Shown here one piece after another: positions 29,946 through 40,411 of a DNA stretch of 64,000 nucleotides; the stretch's first letter is position 1, and every line of letters begins with the position of its first letter. This stretch comes from Thraustochytrium sp. TN22 (taxonomy: Eukaryota > Sar > Bigyra > Thraustochytrida > Thraustochytriidae), in assembly GCA_013306675.1 (NCBI GenBank), contig JABLUY010000191.1, forward strand, positions 1 through 64,000, written 5' to 3'. Both the position numbers and the translations under genes were made by a program. Below the pieces are notes generated by a model. It made no database searches and was not told the origin of the DNA. It was given only the letters and a program-made list of their open reading frames with translations.

Positions 29946-30455
29946 AATTTGAAGGAAGCAAGGGTTGGCGTCACGTTCTGGCCTAGAGCTACGAATAGGA
30001 GTGGAACGGCCTGCGTCACGGCTTGGGCCTGCACAACACGCGAAGAGGCAGAGTCTGGCAGACCTACTCGTACCTTCTCTTGCCACCGTCAGCGCCAGTG
30101 CCGCGGCGACACGGCCCTGCCAGTGGAGTCTGGACGTTGCAGATCCGCGGCCCGGGCCGTGGCTTCTGCGCTACCAAAGTGACCGTAGTCAGCCACTGTG
30201 GCTGCGAGCGGGGGAAGTGTGTGTCAGAGGTGCTATCTCTCACAGCGACCGCTCGCTCTGCAAGGCCGCAGCGGTGGCGGCGCCGTCTGGCACCGCGTTC
30301 GTCCAAGGCTGGGCGGCCACAGTGCGTGAGAGAGTGATAGCCTGCATCCGAGACCGAGTCATGAGCCAGTCCCTGGCAGGCTGGACTCGGAGCCGCCCGG
30401 GCCGGCGAAAGGCTTTGAGTTAGCCCGCACCGCGCGCGGCATGCGGTGTGTGGCC
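29922..30455 (+). repeat. Array block a, copy 2
   Basis: Second copy of the block starting at 26365. It is interrupted at its right edge by the hAT element, whose target duplication uses its last 8 bases. Confidence 0.85.
30448..30455 (+). repeat. Left 8-bp target-site duplication of the hAT element
   Basis: GTGTGGCC, exactly repeated at 34700-34707. Eight bases is the hallmark target-site length of hAT transposons. Confidence 0.9.
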
Positions 30456-33400
30456 CAGACATCACTAGTTGTTGAACCTTTCCGTCTGTGATAATCCTAC
30501 CGGACTTGTTTATCCAGGTTTGTCCGACTCCGTCCGCTTCATGACAGAAGGGGAAGGATATACTTTCCCGGACCTGGTCGTGGAAAGACGCGGAAAGATT
30601 GTCGAGGCGCCGAGTCTTGGGTTGGACGCACTCGGACGGAAGCTGTGGGCATTGGCTGTGGATAAGTCGGAATTCCGGAACTTCTGGTCCAATGACGAAA
30701 GTCCGGGGCCGGTGGTTGAGCTGCGGCGCTGCGACGCTGCGGCTGGTGGTTAAGCTCAGCCTGCAAACCGTCAAAGGCGTCGCGGCAGCCGCGTCTGCAG
30801 CGGCGGTGGCGGTGGCGGCGGCGGTGACGGCGGCGGCGGCGGTGGCGGTGGCGGTGGCGGCGGCAGCGGCTGCGACAGCAGCGGGGCCGCAGGCTGAGGC
30901 GCCGATGGGTACATGCGGAGCCCAGTCCGTGGTTGCACTGGTTGGCTCAACCTCGACTCCAAGACCGATGAGCCTGAGCGACAACGACGGCAGCGACGAC
31001 AGCGACGATGACGACGGCGACGGCCGCGACCTTGTTGGCGAACAAGGAGACAGTTCTCAGGGTGGAGCAAGCCCCTCGGTGCTGTCCACGTCGGCGCCGG
31101 GCTCTGATGCTGCCGCGAAAACGTGCGGCAGTCCAGCGACTCCGAGCTCAGGCGGGAACTCGGTCTCGGATCTGGAATCAACATCTAGTAGCTCGTCCTC
31201 CCAAGCGAGAACGACGGGCCACACCAACCCGGGGTCCTGGGCGACATATTTTGGAGGCATGAAGCGGAAGTCGACGAAGAAGGTTCAGGCCGTGGAGCCG
31301 AAGCGGCTGAAGTCGTCAAAGGCCCAGGCGAAGACCGGAGCCACGGCCAACGAGGTGACACCGAAGCAAGGCACGTGCCAGAAGAACGAGCGCATGGACC
31401 ACAAGCAGTACATCCGCGTTGCAATCGATTATGACCTTGTCGAGATCAACCCGGTCGAAAAAGGCGACTCCCACGTGTGCAAGGTGTGCAACCAGCCCCA
31501 AAGCTGGAGCACGAACCGTGCGAACTGCTACCGTCACTTCAAGCGCTGTCACAAGGAGCATCACGGGCTCATGCTCAAGGCGATCGAGGAGCTCGAGTCC
31601 AGGATCGGGGCCGAGGTCGACGCCGACATCGAAGCGAAACCGGCCTGGGCTCAAGAGACGCTCGCCAACTCGAAGCGCCCGGCGGCAACCCTTCGCGAGC
31701 GGCGCTTGCTCAACATCGCGTTCACGCGCATGATCATCGACGCCAGCCTCCCGTTCAGCCATGGTAGGCTGCCTTCGCTGCGTAGGTGGGTGAGTCTGAT
31801 GTGCCCATTTGACTACGCACCGCCCGTTGAGAGCACCGTGAAGGAGATCATGCATGCCGAGAAGACCTGTATGGTGCAGTCTTTGTACGCGAGAATCAGG
31901 GCGTTGTGCGACCGCGCGGGGCTGCCGCGGCTCGTCCTGCAACTCGACGCCTGGAGCAGCTACAAAGGTGACTCCTTCCTTGGGATCCAGCTTCGCTGGC
32001 TGGACGATTGGAAAGTGCGCGTCATGACTCTTGGCATGGACCCCTTCAACGAGAAGCACACCGGCATGAACATCGCGCAGCGCCTGCGCGAGACCGTTTC
32101 AGATCTGCTCAACGACGCCTCTGCCGACGCGGAAGCGACTAGCCAGGACGCGGAGGAAGACGACGAAAACCAGGAGGTTGGCAGCGTCGTGGAGGATGCA
32201 AAGTTCAAGAAGCAGGTGGCCGCGGTCATCTCAGACGGCGCAAGCAACTGCATCGCCGCAAACGAGGCGCTGGGCGTGCCATACGAGCATTGCGCTGCGC
32301 ATCGACTCAACCTCTGCGTGCAGCACGCCTTCGGCTTCCTCATCAGCTCCAAGCTGACCAACGAGCTGCTGCAGACCGTCGGCCTGACCGGCCTCAAGGA
32401 TGTCGACGAGCTCGCCGATGCCATGGGCCCAGAACTCGAGGCGAGTGCGGTGCCAACCGCGGACTCACTCGTGCGGATGTTCGCCCTCACAACGACTTCA
32501 CAGGGCACGGCATCCAGCGTGGATGTCGACCAGCACAACCTGCACCAGCTCTGGGAGATCTCGGCAGGAATTTACGGCGCCCCGTCCCAGCAAGCGCCAC
32601 TTGACGACCTTCGCAGCGATATCATCGCCAAAAACGTCTCCTACGAGTTCTTTGAAGAGCGCGGCCGTCAGGCCGCACGCGTCTTGCAAGGAGGCGAGAC
32701 GATATGGACGAACGAGAAGCGCGTGCTTACGACGCTAGTAGCCCGAATTAAGCTGCGCAACAGCTTCTTGACGCGCTCACATGTCGCCGCGAACGCGCTG
32801 ACGGCTATCTGCAAGGTACTCGGAATCAAGAAGACCCGGGCGCCACGCGAATGCGCGACGCGCTGGAGCGGCTTCCTGTCGCTCGTCGAGTTTCATGCTA
32901 CAGTGTGGCCCGCCTTCGAGCTGCTCATCTCAACAAAGAAGGACATCAAGAACTGCAAGTGGATCAACAAGGCTCAGCAGGAGACGATCATGAAGATCGC
33001 TGAGCGCATCACCTGCTCAGGCAGGTTCGATAAGATGAGCGCGCTGCGCGCCACGGGCGACGAGGAGCTCATACTCCCGGAACTTCAGCAACTCCTGTCG
33101 CAGACCTACCGCGTGCAAGCCTTTGCGCAGCGCTTTCACAAAACGCGCGCGCAGATCTTCGTCGCTGTGGAGGGCCTCAAGGGTGCTCTCTACGACTCCT
33201 ACAACGTCGTCTCATCGCAGAGCGTGAAGGCGGCGATCAAGCTCCGCGGCGACATCTCGTCCAGCACCATGGCAGAGGCGAACCTCGAGCCCGAGGCGCG
33301 CACAATCAAATTCCTGAAGCTTCACCCCGTGACCCGCATGGTCGCGCACCGCCTCGTTGCCTTCCTGGACCGGTACTTCGACCCGCTTTGGACATCACCC

Positions 33401-34699
33401 AAGGGTTCCGATGCGAGGCCCGGCACAGACCCAGCATCAATCATGCTCGCCCTCGAGATCCCTTTTCGCTCGACGCAGCTGCCTCAGATGCTCCTCGCCC
33501 GCGCATCCGTTCTTATCTGCGTCGGCCGTGCTGAGCTGCTGCGCGAAGTCGCATTCGGTCGTTCTGTGGGGCTGCGTGGCTTCGGCTCGGAGGTGGACGG
33601 CCTGAGGAGGATGCACGAGAATGCGTTGACCAAGCCTATCCTGCTTGGTCTGATGAAGACGGTCGCTAACACCTGCCAGAGCAAGATCAAGGATCGATCT
33701 TTCATCGCACGGGACTTCATCGAGAGCCAGGTCATGGAGCTCATCGTCGAGGAGCTACTGAACGAGGAGCCGCCGACACCTGAGGTCTGCACAACGCCAG
33801 ACACATTCCCAAACGATTATACCTTGGGCGACAGCGACAGGTCTGGCGACAATGAGGACGAGGTTCTGGACGACTTCATCTTCAAGGTGGTACCCATCTC
33901 GCCGGCCTCTCTGACCCACGCGGACACCGACCGTACCAAAAGCACCCGAGAGAGAGCCAAGGAGGTGGCTTCGCGCGAGCTATCCTTTATTCGCGAGGAG
34001 ACCCGCAAGATGGAACAGAACGAGTCGCGGAATCTACAAGGTATGACGTATTCGAAGCTGTGGTCCTACTCAATGGATTGCACAGAAGCCAGCCTGGGCA
34101 AGGACATCAGCACCAAATGGTTCAAGACCTACGAGAGCCACGTCAAGCACGTTGCAATGGTCTTTGCGCACAACTACGTGGTCGATCCAACGACCTGCTC
34201 AACCGAGAGCATGTTTAGTACTGTGGCGCTCGCGCAGAGCCAGCGCCGCAAGGGCCGACTTCTCTCCCAGAGCCTGTCTACGTACGCCTTCCTTAGGAAC
34301 AACGGGTCCAACCTCTGCGACAGCACCGAAGTCCTCCGGCACATCGAGGCGACTGCGAAGAATCGTGTTCGCGCTCCCCAAGTAAAAAATTAAGAACATT
34401 TCCACCTTGAGAAGTACCACGCATCCACCCACCTACGAACTCGGGATAAACGCGGAAAGGCCCGGTCGCGCTGGTGAATCTTGGGGGACTCGGACGGAGC
34501 CGCTTCGCAATGGGCCTTCACTGGAGAAGCTTGGAAAGACTCGTGCGTGCTCCATCGATCGTTTGGAGAGACACGGAAAGATACACTCCCCTGTACGCGA
34601 ACACGGATTGAGAATGACGGAGAGATTGTGGGGAGTGTGGGCCGCTGAGGGAGACGGACTTGGCTCAGAGGCGAGTCCGCTAATAACTTGCGATGTCTG
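30456..34699 (+). mobile_element. Complete hAT-superfamily DNA transposon, 4,244 bp
   Basis: The ends are imperfect inverted repeats: the left reads CAGACATCACTAGTTGTT and the reverse complement of the right reads CAGACATCGCAAGTTATT (15 of 18 match). They begin with CAG as usual for hAT elements. An exact 8-bp duplication GTGTGGCC flanks it. Subterminal GGAAAGA words occur inside both ends (about 30580-30600, 34530, 34570), candidates for transposase binding. It carries one uninterrupted transposase gene. It sits inside the array where block a meets block b, and the sister unit (around 26895-26925) has no element, giving a paralogous empty site. Intact ends, target duplication and gene point to a recent insertion that may still be active. 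Confidence 0.95.
30692..34393 (+). CDS. hAT transposase with BED-type zinc finger
   Basis: 1,233 residues from the first ATG (30692); later ATGs at 30905 or 30968 would remove an Ala/Val run coded by GCG repeats. An Asp/Ser-rich segment and a basic KRKSTKK stretch precede a BED-like zinc finger around residues 260-287 (HVCKVCNQPQ ... YRHFKRCHKEH). The RNase-H-like catalytic fold follows: first Asp in LVLQLDAWSSYKGDSF, second in AAVISDGASNCIAANE with EHCAAHRLNLCVQHA, and the helical insertion with CATRWSGFLSLVEF. The hATC dimerisation part has PTTCSTESMFSTVALAQSQ with the conserved Glu, ending STYAFLRNNG. All catalytic elements are in place. It would cut and paste the surrounding element. Confidence 0.93.
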   Translation: MTKVRGRWLSCGAATLRLVVKLSLQTVKGVAAAASAAAVAVAAAVTAAAAVAVAVAAAAAATAAGPQAEAPMGTCGAQSVVALVGSTSTPRPMSLSDNDGSDDSDDDDGDGRDLVGEQGDSSQGGASPSVLSTSAPGSDAAAKTCGSPATPSSGGNSVSDLESTSSSSSSQARTTGHTNPGSWATYFGGMKRKSTKKVQAVEPKRLKSSKAQAKTGATANEVTPKQGTCQKNERMDHKQYIRVAIDYDLVEINPVEKGDSHVCKVCNQPQSWSTNRANCYRHFKRCHKEHHGLMLKAIEELESRIGAEVDADIEAKPAWAQETLANSKRPAATLRERRLLNIAFTRMIIDASLPFSHGRLPSLRRWVSLMCPFDYAPPVESTVKEIMHAEKTCMVQSLYARIRALCDRAGLPRLVLQLDAWSSYKGDSFLGIQLRWLDDWKVRVMTLGMDPFNEKHTGMNIAQRLRETVSDLLNDASADAEATSQDAEEDDENQEVGSVVEDAKFKKQVAAVISDGASNCIAANEALGVPYEHCAAHRLNLCVQHAFGFLISSKLTNELLQTVGLTGLKDVDELADAMGPELEASAVPTADSLVRMFALTTTSQGTASSVDVDQHNLHQLWEISAGIYGAPSQQAPLDDLRSDIIAKNVSYEFFEERGRQAARVLQGGETIWTNEKRVLTTLVARIKLRNSFLTRSHVAANALTAICKVLGIKKTRAPRECATRWSGFLSLVEFHATVWPAFELLISTKKDIKNCKWINKAQQETIMKIAERITCSGRFDKMSALRATGDEELILPELQQLLSQTYRVQAFAQRFHKTRAQIFVAVEGLKGALYDSYNVVSSQSVKAAIKLRGDISSSTMAEANLEPEARTIKFLKLHPVTRMVAHRLVAFLDRYFDPLWTSPKGSDARPGTDPASIMLALEIPFRSTQLPQMLLARASVLICVGRAELLREVAFGRSVGLRGFGSEVDGLRRMHENALTKPILLGLMKTVANTCQSKIKDRSFIARDFIESQVMELIVEELLNEEPPTPEVCTTPDTFPNDYTLGDSDRSGDNEDEVLDDFIFKVVPISPASLTHADTDRTKSTRERAKEVASRELSFIREETRKMEQNESRNLQGMTYSKLWSYSMDCTEASLGKDISTKWFKTYESHVKHVAMVFAHNYVVDPTTCSTESMFSTVALAQSQRRKGRLLSQSLSTYAFLRNNGSNLCDSTEVLRHIEATAKNRVRAPQVKN

Positions 34700-34707
34700 G
34701 TGTGGCC
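34700..34707 (+). repeat. Right 8-bp target-site duplication of the hAT element
   Basis: GTGTGGCC, identical to 30448-30455. The bases that follow continue array block b. Confidence 0.9.
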
Positions 34708-35310
34708 GTGCGGCGCGCGCGCCGCCCGAAGCGACCGGCGTGACTGGCCGGCGCCGCGGCCCCGCAGCGGGCATGAACTTCCGGCCAACATTACCACTAG
34801 GCCTAACTTTAGTTCAAGTTCAAGTTGCTGATCAGTCAGCCTTCCTAACTCACTGTCAGTCAGGCCAGAGTGGCACTCTGTCTCATTCAAGTTCGAGTGC
34901 AGCACTGGCAGCGGGCCGCATGTGCTTGCAAGCTTCGAGCCCTCGGCTTTGATCGAGGAGTCTGCGCTACCCAAAGTAAGCGGCGGATGGTGGGCGGGCA
35001 GCGCCGCCGCTGCGACGCCTGCGCCACGAAGATAAACGCTGGAGCGATGCACCGAAGGCACTGCACTGCACGCGACGTACGGTCCTTGGTCAGAGTCACA
35101 GCGCTACGCAAATGATCGACGAAGCGGGCCGCAAGGTGGTCCTGTGCCAGCTCATGGAAGCAGGCCACGTGTGCACGCGAGCGACTGCACGACCTGCAGT
35201 ACTACCAGTGGCTGCTCAGGCTGCGGCTCCTGTGCAGGGGCACGCCAAACCCGAATCGATCGTAGAGCGAATTCAAAGCGAGGGAGAAGCGACTGACAGT
35301 GAGTGCAAAC
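34708..35310 (+). repeat. Array block b, copy 2
   Basis: Offset by exactly 7,785 bases from copy 1 at 26923, with only scattered substitutions (for example ATGAGC to ATGTGC near 34920). It precedes the second identical secreted-protein gene. Confidence 0.9.
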
Positions 35311-35994
35311 ATGAAGGTCGCCGTGGCTGCTACTCTGGCGGTCGCTGCCTGCCTGGTTGTACGCGGGAGCGCACAGGAGTTTCTCGGCATCCCCGAACTC
35401 GCAATGGACAATTATGAGGGCTGCGCGCTCCACGACATGGTTCGCGATGACGGTATCTGCGCCTCTCTCTACGAATCCTGCATGGCGGATGAGACCGAGA
35501 ACATCACCGTGTACGCCGGGGACAATTCCTCGTACACTACCATCAGGACCGGATGCAGGGAGACTCTCCTCAACGAACCTTGGGGGGATCCTGCAGATGA
35601 ATCGAGCCAGGCATTCTCGATCTCCCATCGAGGCTACTACAATGAGTTGGGCAATTATGGCTACGATCTGCTCAACTGCATCGTGTGCGCCTCCGACGCA
35701 TGCTATGATCTGGTGCTCGATGACGCGAACGCCATCCAGTACCCTGATGACTACAACTTCACTTCTGCTTACTACTGGGAGATCTACAACTACTCTGTTG
35801 CCGCGAGCTGGTGCGATCCCCTTGAGCCCCTGACCATTGCGCCCTCGACCACTGCGCCCTCGACCACTGCGCCCACGCCCAGTATCGGAACGCCTGGTAC
35901 GAGTGCGCCCTCCCTAACGGGCTCGCCCGCGGCTGCCCTGCAGGCTACCACGGCTCTGGCCATGACCGCCTTCGTCATGCTCCTGCTCAACTAG
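35311..35994 (+). CDS. Cys-rich secreted protein, probable GPI anchor, copy 2
   Basis: Encodes the same 227 residues as the gene at 27526. By eye the two coding regions differ by one silent base (GGT versus GGC in the LGNYGYD segment). Signal peptide, four N-glycosylation sequons, Ser/Thr/Pro stalk and hydrophobic C-terminus are all retained. Near-identity extends into both flanks, so the duplication is very recent or is kept uniform by gene conversion. The hAT insertion lies about 600 bases upstream, beyond block b, so the promoter region is probably undisturbed. Confidence 0.75.
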   Translation: MKVAVAATLAVAACLVVRGSAQEFLGIPELAMDNYEGCALHDMVRDDGICASLYESCMADETENITVYAGDNSSYTTIRTGCRETLLNEPWGDPADESSQAFSISHRGYYNELGNYGYDLLNCIVCASDACYDLVLDDANAIQYPDDYNFTSAYYWEIYNYSVAASWCDPLEPLTIAPSTTAPSTTAPTPSIGTPGTSAPSLTGSPAAALQATTALAMTAFVMLLLN

Positions 35995-36468
35995 GCCTAA
36001 AAGGTAGAGAGAAGGAATCAATCAATCGATGAAGGACGGATCCACGACCCCTTGGTCCGCAGCAGCTAGCACGAGCATCCACTCTTCGAATCGCTCAAAC
36101 ACTTGCACCAACCCGGGCGGCCCGGGCCATGGCTAGTCGTGAGAACACGGTAGCGCAGTGCGCTGACTCGGACGGTGACAGTGAGTGCGGCACCCCCGCC
36201 GGGCCGACCTGCCGCCGCGGCATCACTGCAAACCAAGCAAGGCCCGGCGGATGGCACGCGAAAACGCAAACGTACCTTACCATGGTAGAATGCGGCGCCG
36301 CAAGCGGCTCGGTCGTGGTCGGTCGGTCGCGGCCAGCCACGGGTAAATCTCGTTCGATCAACGGCCGACCGCCGGTCTGCGCCTTGCTCGGCGCCGCAGC
36401 AGCGGGCCAGGCCCGCAATCCGCAATCCGTCAACCCAAGTCATTCGCCTCCAACACACTGCAACCAGC
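35995..36468 (+). repeat. Array block c, copy 2
   Basis: Second copy of the spacer between a secreted-protein gene and an ARH gene. It differs from copy 1 by small indels (for example near 36035) and a few substitutions. Confidence 0.8.
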
Positions 36469-37351
36469 ATGCGTGCTGCCAACGCCAAGGCGACGACCGT
36501 GCCGCAGCGCCGGCTGGCCGACGCGCTGCGCGGAAGCTTCGCGGCGGACGCCGCCGGCCTCGGCACACGCTGGATCTACGACGGCGACAAGCTGACGGAC
36601 ATACTGCGCGGCAAGGAGAGCGCGCCAGAGTTCTTCTACGAGCCGCCGAGCTGCCCGCTCTACAACAGCTCCCAGTTTCCGGGGCACTACGAGACCGGCA
36701 TGCCCTCGCCGTACGGCGAGGAGGCCCTGGCGCTCATCGGCTACATGGACTCGCGCCAGTGCAACTTCAAGAGCGGAGAGGACTTTGCTAACTTAGGATC
36801 CTGCTGGACTGGGCACGGTCGTACACGGGCCGCAAGAACGAGGCGACCACGTCTTTCGAGCAGAATATCGCCGCGCTGGAGGACGCCGGCTCGGAGGCAT
36901 GGTATCCGGCGTGCTGCGCCAACGACGCCGAGGCCAACGCGCTCTGGAAGGTGGTTGTGATTGCGGCGCGCTACGGGGACTCGCCGAACCTCCAAGACAA
37001 GGCTGAGCAGGCCATCGGCATGCACCAGAACAGCGACGAGGCCGTCGAGCTGGGCCTCTCCTCGAGGCCAACGCGCTCTGGAAGGTGGTCGTGATTGCGG
37101 CGCGCTACGGGGACTCACCCGACCTCCAAGACAAGGTTGAGCAGGCCATCCGCACGCACCAGAACAGCGACGAGGCCGTCGACCTGGGCCTCTCTTTCGC
37201 AAAGATCCTCCGCGCCGTGGCGCACGGCGACTCGGTGACGGAGGCGATCGCCGCAGGCGCCGTCGGGGACCTCTCGCGGAATGCGAAGGCTAAGGACGCC
37301 GCCATCACGGACGCCACGCATGACGGCATGGAGCGTCTCGTCGCCTTTTAG
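36469..37351 (+). pseudogene. ARH copy 3, damaged and truncated
   Basis: The start reads MRAANAKATTVPQRRLADAL and, unlike copy 2, the THWIYD-region codon is open (TRWIYD). It shares with copy 2 the small insertion and frame change (near 36785) and the same 134-bp tandem duplication (36930-37063 and 37064-37197), so both changes predate the unit duplication. The copy stops at DGMERLVAF and is joined to an inverted piece of a secreted-protein gene. The last quarter, including the GGDT motif, is gone. Confidence 0.85.
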
Positions 37352-37359
37352 GAAGAGGT

Positions 37360-38136
37360 ACTGGATGATCGTCGCGCATTGGAAGTCATTCACGCAGGCC
37401 ACGACCTCGTCTGTGCAGGAAAGCAGAATGTTGCACTCGTCAGCCGTAGTCGCCAGGTCGCTTGCGTCTGTGGAGGCAAGCAAGTCTGCGAGGCCGTTGC
37501 CGTTGGAGATGTCGATGATGCTGGCGAGGTCGAAGGAGAAGCTCGGCAGCTCGAAGCCAAGGATGGATACTGCTCGGGATGTGTATGGTTGGGAGACGCG
37601 GAATCGTAATGTCGATGGTGTCTGACTCGCAAAACGATTCGGGCTGGGAGATCACCGAGTAGTTGTAGAGATTCCAGCTGCGAGCAGAAGAGAAGTTGTA
37701 GTCATCAGGGTACTGGATGGCATTCACGTCATCGAGCAGCACATCATAGCATGCGTCGGAGGCGCACGCGAGGCACCCGGTCAAGTCGTTCCCATACTTA
37801 CTGCTCGAGTAATTGAATAGCCCAACTCGGAGCTCCAGTTCTCCTCCGATTCCCCAGGAGATTCGTAGGAGGAGAGCCTGGCCTGCATCCGGCATGAATG
37901 TAAGAGTGCGATGAATTGTAGTAGCCGTAGTAGTAGCTCCAGTCTGAGTTTGTCACGGTGACGTTCCTGGTCTCATCCGCCATGCAGGATTCGTAGAGAG
38001 AGGCGCAGATACCGTCATCGCGGACCATGTCGTGGAGCACGCAGCCCTCACACGGGGTGCCGAGAAACCCCTAAGCGCTCCCTTGTACATCCAGGCAGGC
38101 AGCGACCGCCAGAGTAGCAGCCACGGCGCCCTTCAT
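37360..38136 (-). pseudogene. Inverted, broken copy of the secreted-protein gene, with an extra Cys-rich end
   Basis: Read on the minus strand from the ATG at 38136: MKGAVAATLAVAACLDVQGS, then a TAG where the intact genes have CAG, a short deletion, CVLHDMVRDDGICASLYESC, a divergent middle with NVTVTNSDWSYYYGYYN, a frame change near 37850, then CLACASDACYDVLLDDVNAI and YPDDYNFSSARSWNLYNYSV. Where the intact genes have the Ser/Thr/Pro stalk this copy instead contains, in another frame, FDLASIIDISNGNGLADLL and TADECNILLSCTDEVVACVN, which is absent from the sister genes. It is a pseudogene of a more distant family member. Confidence 0.7.
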
Positions 38137-40004
38137 GTTTGCGCCCACTGTCAGTCGCTTCTCCCTCGCTCGCTCTTGGATCGATTTGGGTTGGTGCGCC
38201 ACTGCACAGGAGCCGCAGCCTGGGCAGCCTGCCACTGGCACTGCAGGTCGTGCAGTCGCTTGCGTGCACATGATGCGGCCTGCTTCCGTGAGCTGCAGTG
38301 GCACGGCACAGGACACCTTGCGGCCCGCTGCGTAGCGCTGCCAAGGACCGGACGTCGCGTGCCATCATCGGTGCATCACACTCCAGCGTTGCCCGTGGCA
38401 CCGTCCGCCGCTTATCTTGGTAGCGCAGGCGTCGCTCGCCCACCACTGGCATCATCATTCAATTTCGCCGCTTACTTTGGTTAGCGCAGACTCCTCGATC
38501 AAAGCCGCGGCTGCTGCTCCGGGATAGCTGAGCACTAGTGCAGAGCGAGCGAGCGCTGTGCTGCTGAAGTACTCTGGCCTGCACAGGCAGACCCGATCCA
38601 GAGCTACGCAAAGGAATGGAAGGGCCTGCGTCACGGTTTTGGCCTGCACAAACCTGCTCGTGCCTTCTCTTGCCACCGTCAGCGCCACCGGCAGTGCCGC
38701 GGCGACGCGGCGCTGGAGTCGCCTTGAGGCTTCTCTCAGGCTGAGGCCCGGAGGTTTGCGCTGCAGCACGAAGGCCACCTCGTGGCACGATTCACCGCTG
38801 CCGCGAAGTGCAGTGTCCCTCGGCCCTGGCCCGCTTCAAGCTCGTGGCGCTTCGGGGCGCGCGCGCGCGGCGCGCCACAGCTGGCCGGCGGCTAGTCGGG
38901 CGCGTAGAAGGGCCACTAGTTGCCGACACGCGGACAGCCTGAGAGGCGCGCGCCTCACCGTGACACCGCGCAGTGCCCGTGCCACGAGGGAATCCGAGTC
39001 ATGATCCGCCCCGGGCCGCATCCGCCCATGTCATGACTCGGACATGACTCCTCTCCCACGGCCACTGCCACTGGCAGTCTGCCGCACGGCCCGCCCTGCA
39101 CCGTGACCGTCGTGAGCCGCGCGTCTGTCCACGTGTCGGCAACAAGCCCTTCTACGCGACCGTTCCGGAGCTGCCGCCGGCCGGCCATGGCGGCAGGCAG
39201 CCTCAGGCTGCGCCACTGCACTGTGCAACGAGCTTGAAGCGGGCCGTAGAGCTGCGCAGTGCGCGCTTCCAGTAGTAGCCCCAGGCCGGCCGAGGGACAG
39301 TGCACTTCGCGGCAGCAGTGAATCGTGCCTCGAGGTGGCCTTCGTGCTGCAGCAGCGCAAACCTGGTGCCAAAGTCTCCTAAGCGAGAGAGCTGAGGGAG
39401 CGGCCAGCGATACCTTCAAGCCCTCGGCTCTGATCGACAAGTCTGCGCGGCCAAGGCAAGCGGGGCCGCGCAGCGGCGCCGCTGCGGGGGAAGCGCCGCG
39501 GCCGGCGGGGGATCACGGCCCGGTCGGTCACGGTCGCTCTCAGACTGCACGTCGGGACTCGGAGGCTCCGAGTCTGACCGGCCGTCGCGCCTCGGATCCC
39601 TGTCACGCGTGGCAGTGCAGTGCAGTGCAGCCTGAGTGCAGTGCAGTGCAGCGCACTCACGTCAGGCTGGCAGTGCAGCCCGCCCGGGCCGCGCCGCCCA
39701 CGTCGCTTTCAAGCGCGTCAAACGCGGCTGGCCGGGCCTCGCCGAGGCACGAGCCAGTCCCTGCCAGAGGCAACGAAAGGCTTTGGCCAGCCGTCCGAGT
39801 TAGCCCGCACCGCGTGCAGCATGCGGCGTGTGGCGTATCGTTAGTATGGCTGCGCTGTGCGCCGTGCGGCGCGCGCGCCGCGGCAGGCGGGCGCTGCAGG
39901 CAGGATGCGGGCCAAGAATGCCTTGTGCACTGCCTGCGTGCACAAGGCGGTCACCCCCCCGCCGACTGGCCATGGCGGCAGGAGCAGCCGCAATGGCAGC
40001 GACG
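38137..40004. other. Mosaic of rearranged array fragments
   Basis: Inverted block b pieces lie at about 38140-38500. A direct block a piece lies at about 38590-38720. Another stretch shares the word GAGGCCTTCGTGCTGCAG-type sequence in opposite orientations near 38755-38790 and 39325-39360. CAGTGCAGTGCAGTG runs lie near 39612-39652. No intact gene. It looks like an area of repeated recombination. Confidence 0.6.
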
Positions 40005-40411
40005 CATGTGCTTGCAAGCTTCGAGCCCTCGGCTTTGATCGAGGAGTCTGCGCAATCCAAAGTAAGCGCCGGGTGGTGGGCGGGCAGCGCCACCGCTGCG
40101 ATGCCTGCGCTGCTGCGATGCCTGCGCGCTACCACGATCAGCGGCGGACGGTGCCTCGGACAACGCTGGAGCGATGCACCGATGGCACTGCACGCGACGT
40201 ACGGTCCTTGACAGCGCTACGCAAATGATCGACGAAGCGGGCCGCACTGACAAGGTGTCCTGTGCCAGCCTGCTCATGGAAGCAGGCGCACGACCTGCAG
40301 TGCCAGTGGCCGCTGCTCAGGCTGCGGCTCCTGTGCAGGGGCGCACCAAACCCGAATCGATCGTAGAGCGAATTCAAAGCGAGGGAGAAGCGACTGACAG
40401 TGGGCGCAAAC
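40005..40411 (+). repeat. Array block b, partial copy 3
   Basis: A diverged partial copy of the upstream region of the secreted-protein genes, with several deletions. It ends GACAGTGGGCGCAAAC before the ATG at 40412, where the other two copies have GACAGTGAGTGC. Confidence 0.75.

Noticed and set aside
30599-30691. Transposase start at an upstream TTG
   Set aside because: No ATG occurs before 30692, and the segment lies within the subterminal region of the transposon with no domain content.
30456-34699. Retroelement or virus-like origin for the insert
   Set aside because: No reverse transcriptase, integrase, capsid or long terminal repeats; the 8-bp duplication and hAT domains settle it as a DNA transposon. 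I saw no virus-like fossil elsewhere in the window.
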